From positions 1-7,160 of the forward strand of contig VYDD01000286.1 of NCBI GenBank assembly GCA_009843625.1: 7,160 nt of DNA. The letters are read 5' to 3'. The position numbers and the translations under genes were made by a program. Within the stretch, counting starts at the first letter, position 1, and every line of letters starts with the position of its first letter. This stretch comes from Gammaproteobacteria bacterium. Its GTDB lineage: Bacteria; Gemmatimonadota; Gemmatimonadetes; Longimicrobiales; Gaopeijiaceae. The notes beneath the pieces were generated by a model. That model was given only the letters and a program-made list of their open reading frames with translations. It searched no databases and was not told the DNA's origin. Positions 6,039-7,160 of the stretch are shown one piece after another.

Positions 6039-7160
6039 GTGAGACACCAGATGAGTTATTCAGGTCGGCGAGCGGCGCCATTCCGATGGCTCCTCACGGC
6101 TACGCTCCTGGTGTTGTGTGCGCTTGCGATGGTTCCGTTCGGGTTGGTCGGTCAGCCGGTGGCAGATCCTCTGGCTCGGTCCGACGTGGCGTCGCACTCG
6201 GAGCCGGTGTCAGTTCAACCGCGTGACACGCTCGATGTTCTGCTGGAGCGGGTACGGTCGCTTGAGACCGAAATCGACGCCTTGCGCGCCGCCAGTGACT
6301 CCGCGCAGGTTCGCTACGCGGCGCTGGACAGTACTCTCACGCACGAACGCCGTCTCCTCGTCGAGGAACTGGCGGCGTTGCGGCGGAGCCTGATCCCGCT
6401 GATGGATTCGGTGGCGGCATACAGCGCGGACGCGGTTCGGGTCGAATTGGCAGACGGGCTTCGCTCTATTCGCTCCGAGTCGGTGCGCGGACGCGAAGCG
6501 CTGATGGCCCAGGTCGAGGGAGCGGCGCGGTCGCTGGACGCGCTCGAAGGGCGGTTCGGCTCGTGGGAGCCCGAGGTGCGAGACAGCCTGACTGCAACGG
6601 CGGGCCGAATCCAGGTGGAGCGGCAAGAGAGGCTAACTGCGGATAGCCGGAGTCGGTTGCTTCTGGCGATTGCGACCGGACTCCTAGTGGTCGGGATTGC
6701 CGTGGTGTGGTGGAGTGGGCGGAGGCGGATTGCTGCGGTCCAACAACGGGTGGCGAGCCCGGCAACGGTGGATGAGCGAATTGAGGAGGTCCGGCGAGAG
6801 TTGGGGGTGGAGGTCGGGCGCGAAGGTCAGCGGCTACTGGAAGAGCAGTTGAAGCCATTGGAGCGAATTAGCCGGATGTTGGCCAAGATCAGCGACGCGA
6901 GCGGGGGTGCCATACCGGATCACGAATTGGCACTGGGCGTCTGCAACGAAGTGAACCGAATCGAGAAGAACCTGGCAGCGATGGACACGTCCGTGAGGGG
7001 CCACCGGCAGCTTTCCGGTTGCGTCCGGCGAGTGAAGGAGAACCTGCGAGTCCACCGCTACGACATCACGGAACTCCTTGGCAGGGACTACGACGGCGGG
7101 ATGCAAGTCGAGGCGGACTTCGTGGAAGACCAGCACCTGACACCGGGCCGTCAGGTAATA
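6039..7160 (+). CDS. Two-helix membrane protein with long coiled coil and cytoplasmic C-terminal domain, partial at 3' end
   Basis: An uninterrupted frame of 374 codons runs from GTG 6039 to the last base without a stop, so the C-terminus lies outside the window. A basic N-terminus (MRHQMSYSGRRAAPFR) is followed by a hydrophobic helix at about 17-38 (LLTATLLVLCALAMVPFGLV). Residues 62-205 are heptad-like and charged (VLLERVRSLETEIDALRA; LLVEELAALRRSL), with predicted coiled coil. A second helix at about 207-225 (LLLAIATGLLVVGIAVVWW) is followed by GRRRI, and a second coiled segment by 245-280. The positive-inside rule places the coiled coil in the periplasm and both ends in the cytoplasm. The C-terminal part has NLRVHRYDITELLGRDYDGG (335-354) and then MQVEADF; this faintly recalls GrpE-like C-terminal domains, but I am not sure. 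Phage-tail, chemoreceptor and secretion-type signatures are absent. I do not recognise the family. Confidence 0.82.
   Translation, partial: MRHQMSYSGRRAAPFRWLLTATLLVLCALAMVPFGLVGQPVADPLARSDVASHSEPVSVQPRDTLDVLLERVRSLETEIDALRAASDSAQVRYAALDSTLTHERRLLVEELAALRRSLIPLMDSVAAYSADAVRVELADGLRSIRSESVRGREALMAQVEGAARSLDALEGRFGSWEPEVRDSLTATAGRIQVERQERLTADSRSRLLLAIATGLLVVGIAVVWWSGRRRIAAVQQRVASPATVDERIEEVRRELGVEVGREGQRLLEEQLKPLERISRMLAKISDASGGAIPDHELALGVCNEVNRIEKNLAAMDTSVRGHRQLSGCVRRVKENLRVHRYDITELLGRDYDGGMQVEADFVEDQHLTPGRQVI

Overview
The window is GC-rich bacterial DNA that looks like the edge of an accessory region set against a chromosomal transport operon. No rRNA, tRNA, CRISPR array, integrase or transposase is visible. 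A degraded HU gene carries a 'GP-x-VTKREC' segment that I associate with HU proteins of Gemmatimonadota-like bacteria, so that phylum is a tentative guess. The DNA could also come from another GC-rich lineage.

Bases 1-1112 (minus strand) hold the start of a metal-chelate (iron-siderophore/cobalamin type) ABC importer operon: a substrate-binding protein overlapping the 5' end of a FecCD-type permease that leaves the window. The substrate-binding gene has lost its 5' end. Reading frame and homology-like sequence continue upstream of the only ATG, then meet a stop, and no signal peptide is found. Bases 1113-1647 look like a recombination scar. They hold no intact gene, but there is an HU/IHF-type gene remnant with two frame breaks and a missing C-terminus (1349-1507) and two hairpins.

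Bases 1648-3297 (minus strand) read as one transcription unit: a small XRE-type repressor (start 3297), a 301-residue conserved protein of unknown function (2912-2007), and a possible 69-residue ORF with a very good ribosome binding site (1857-1648) followed by a hairpin. The divergent intergenic region 3298-3420 has a plausible promoter for the regulator overlapping short direct repeats, which suggests autoregulation.

Bases 3421-5928 (plus strand) encode an 835-residue protein that resembles the LPD38 module of phage/conjugative-element 'polyvalent' proteins, here standing alone. Bases 6039-7160 (plus strand) hold a long open frame starting at GTG behind an AGGAGGT Shine-Dalgarno and running off the window. 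It encodes a protein with an N-terminal membrane anchor, a coiled-coil-rich segment, a second membrane helix and a cytoplasmic domain that I cannot assign firmly.

The functional picture is of a damaged nutrient importer next to an insertion carrying a repressor-controlled unknown gene, a phage-derived protein and a membrane/coiled-coil protein. Whether the last three work together cannot be decided from this window.
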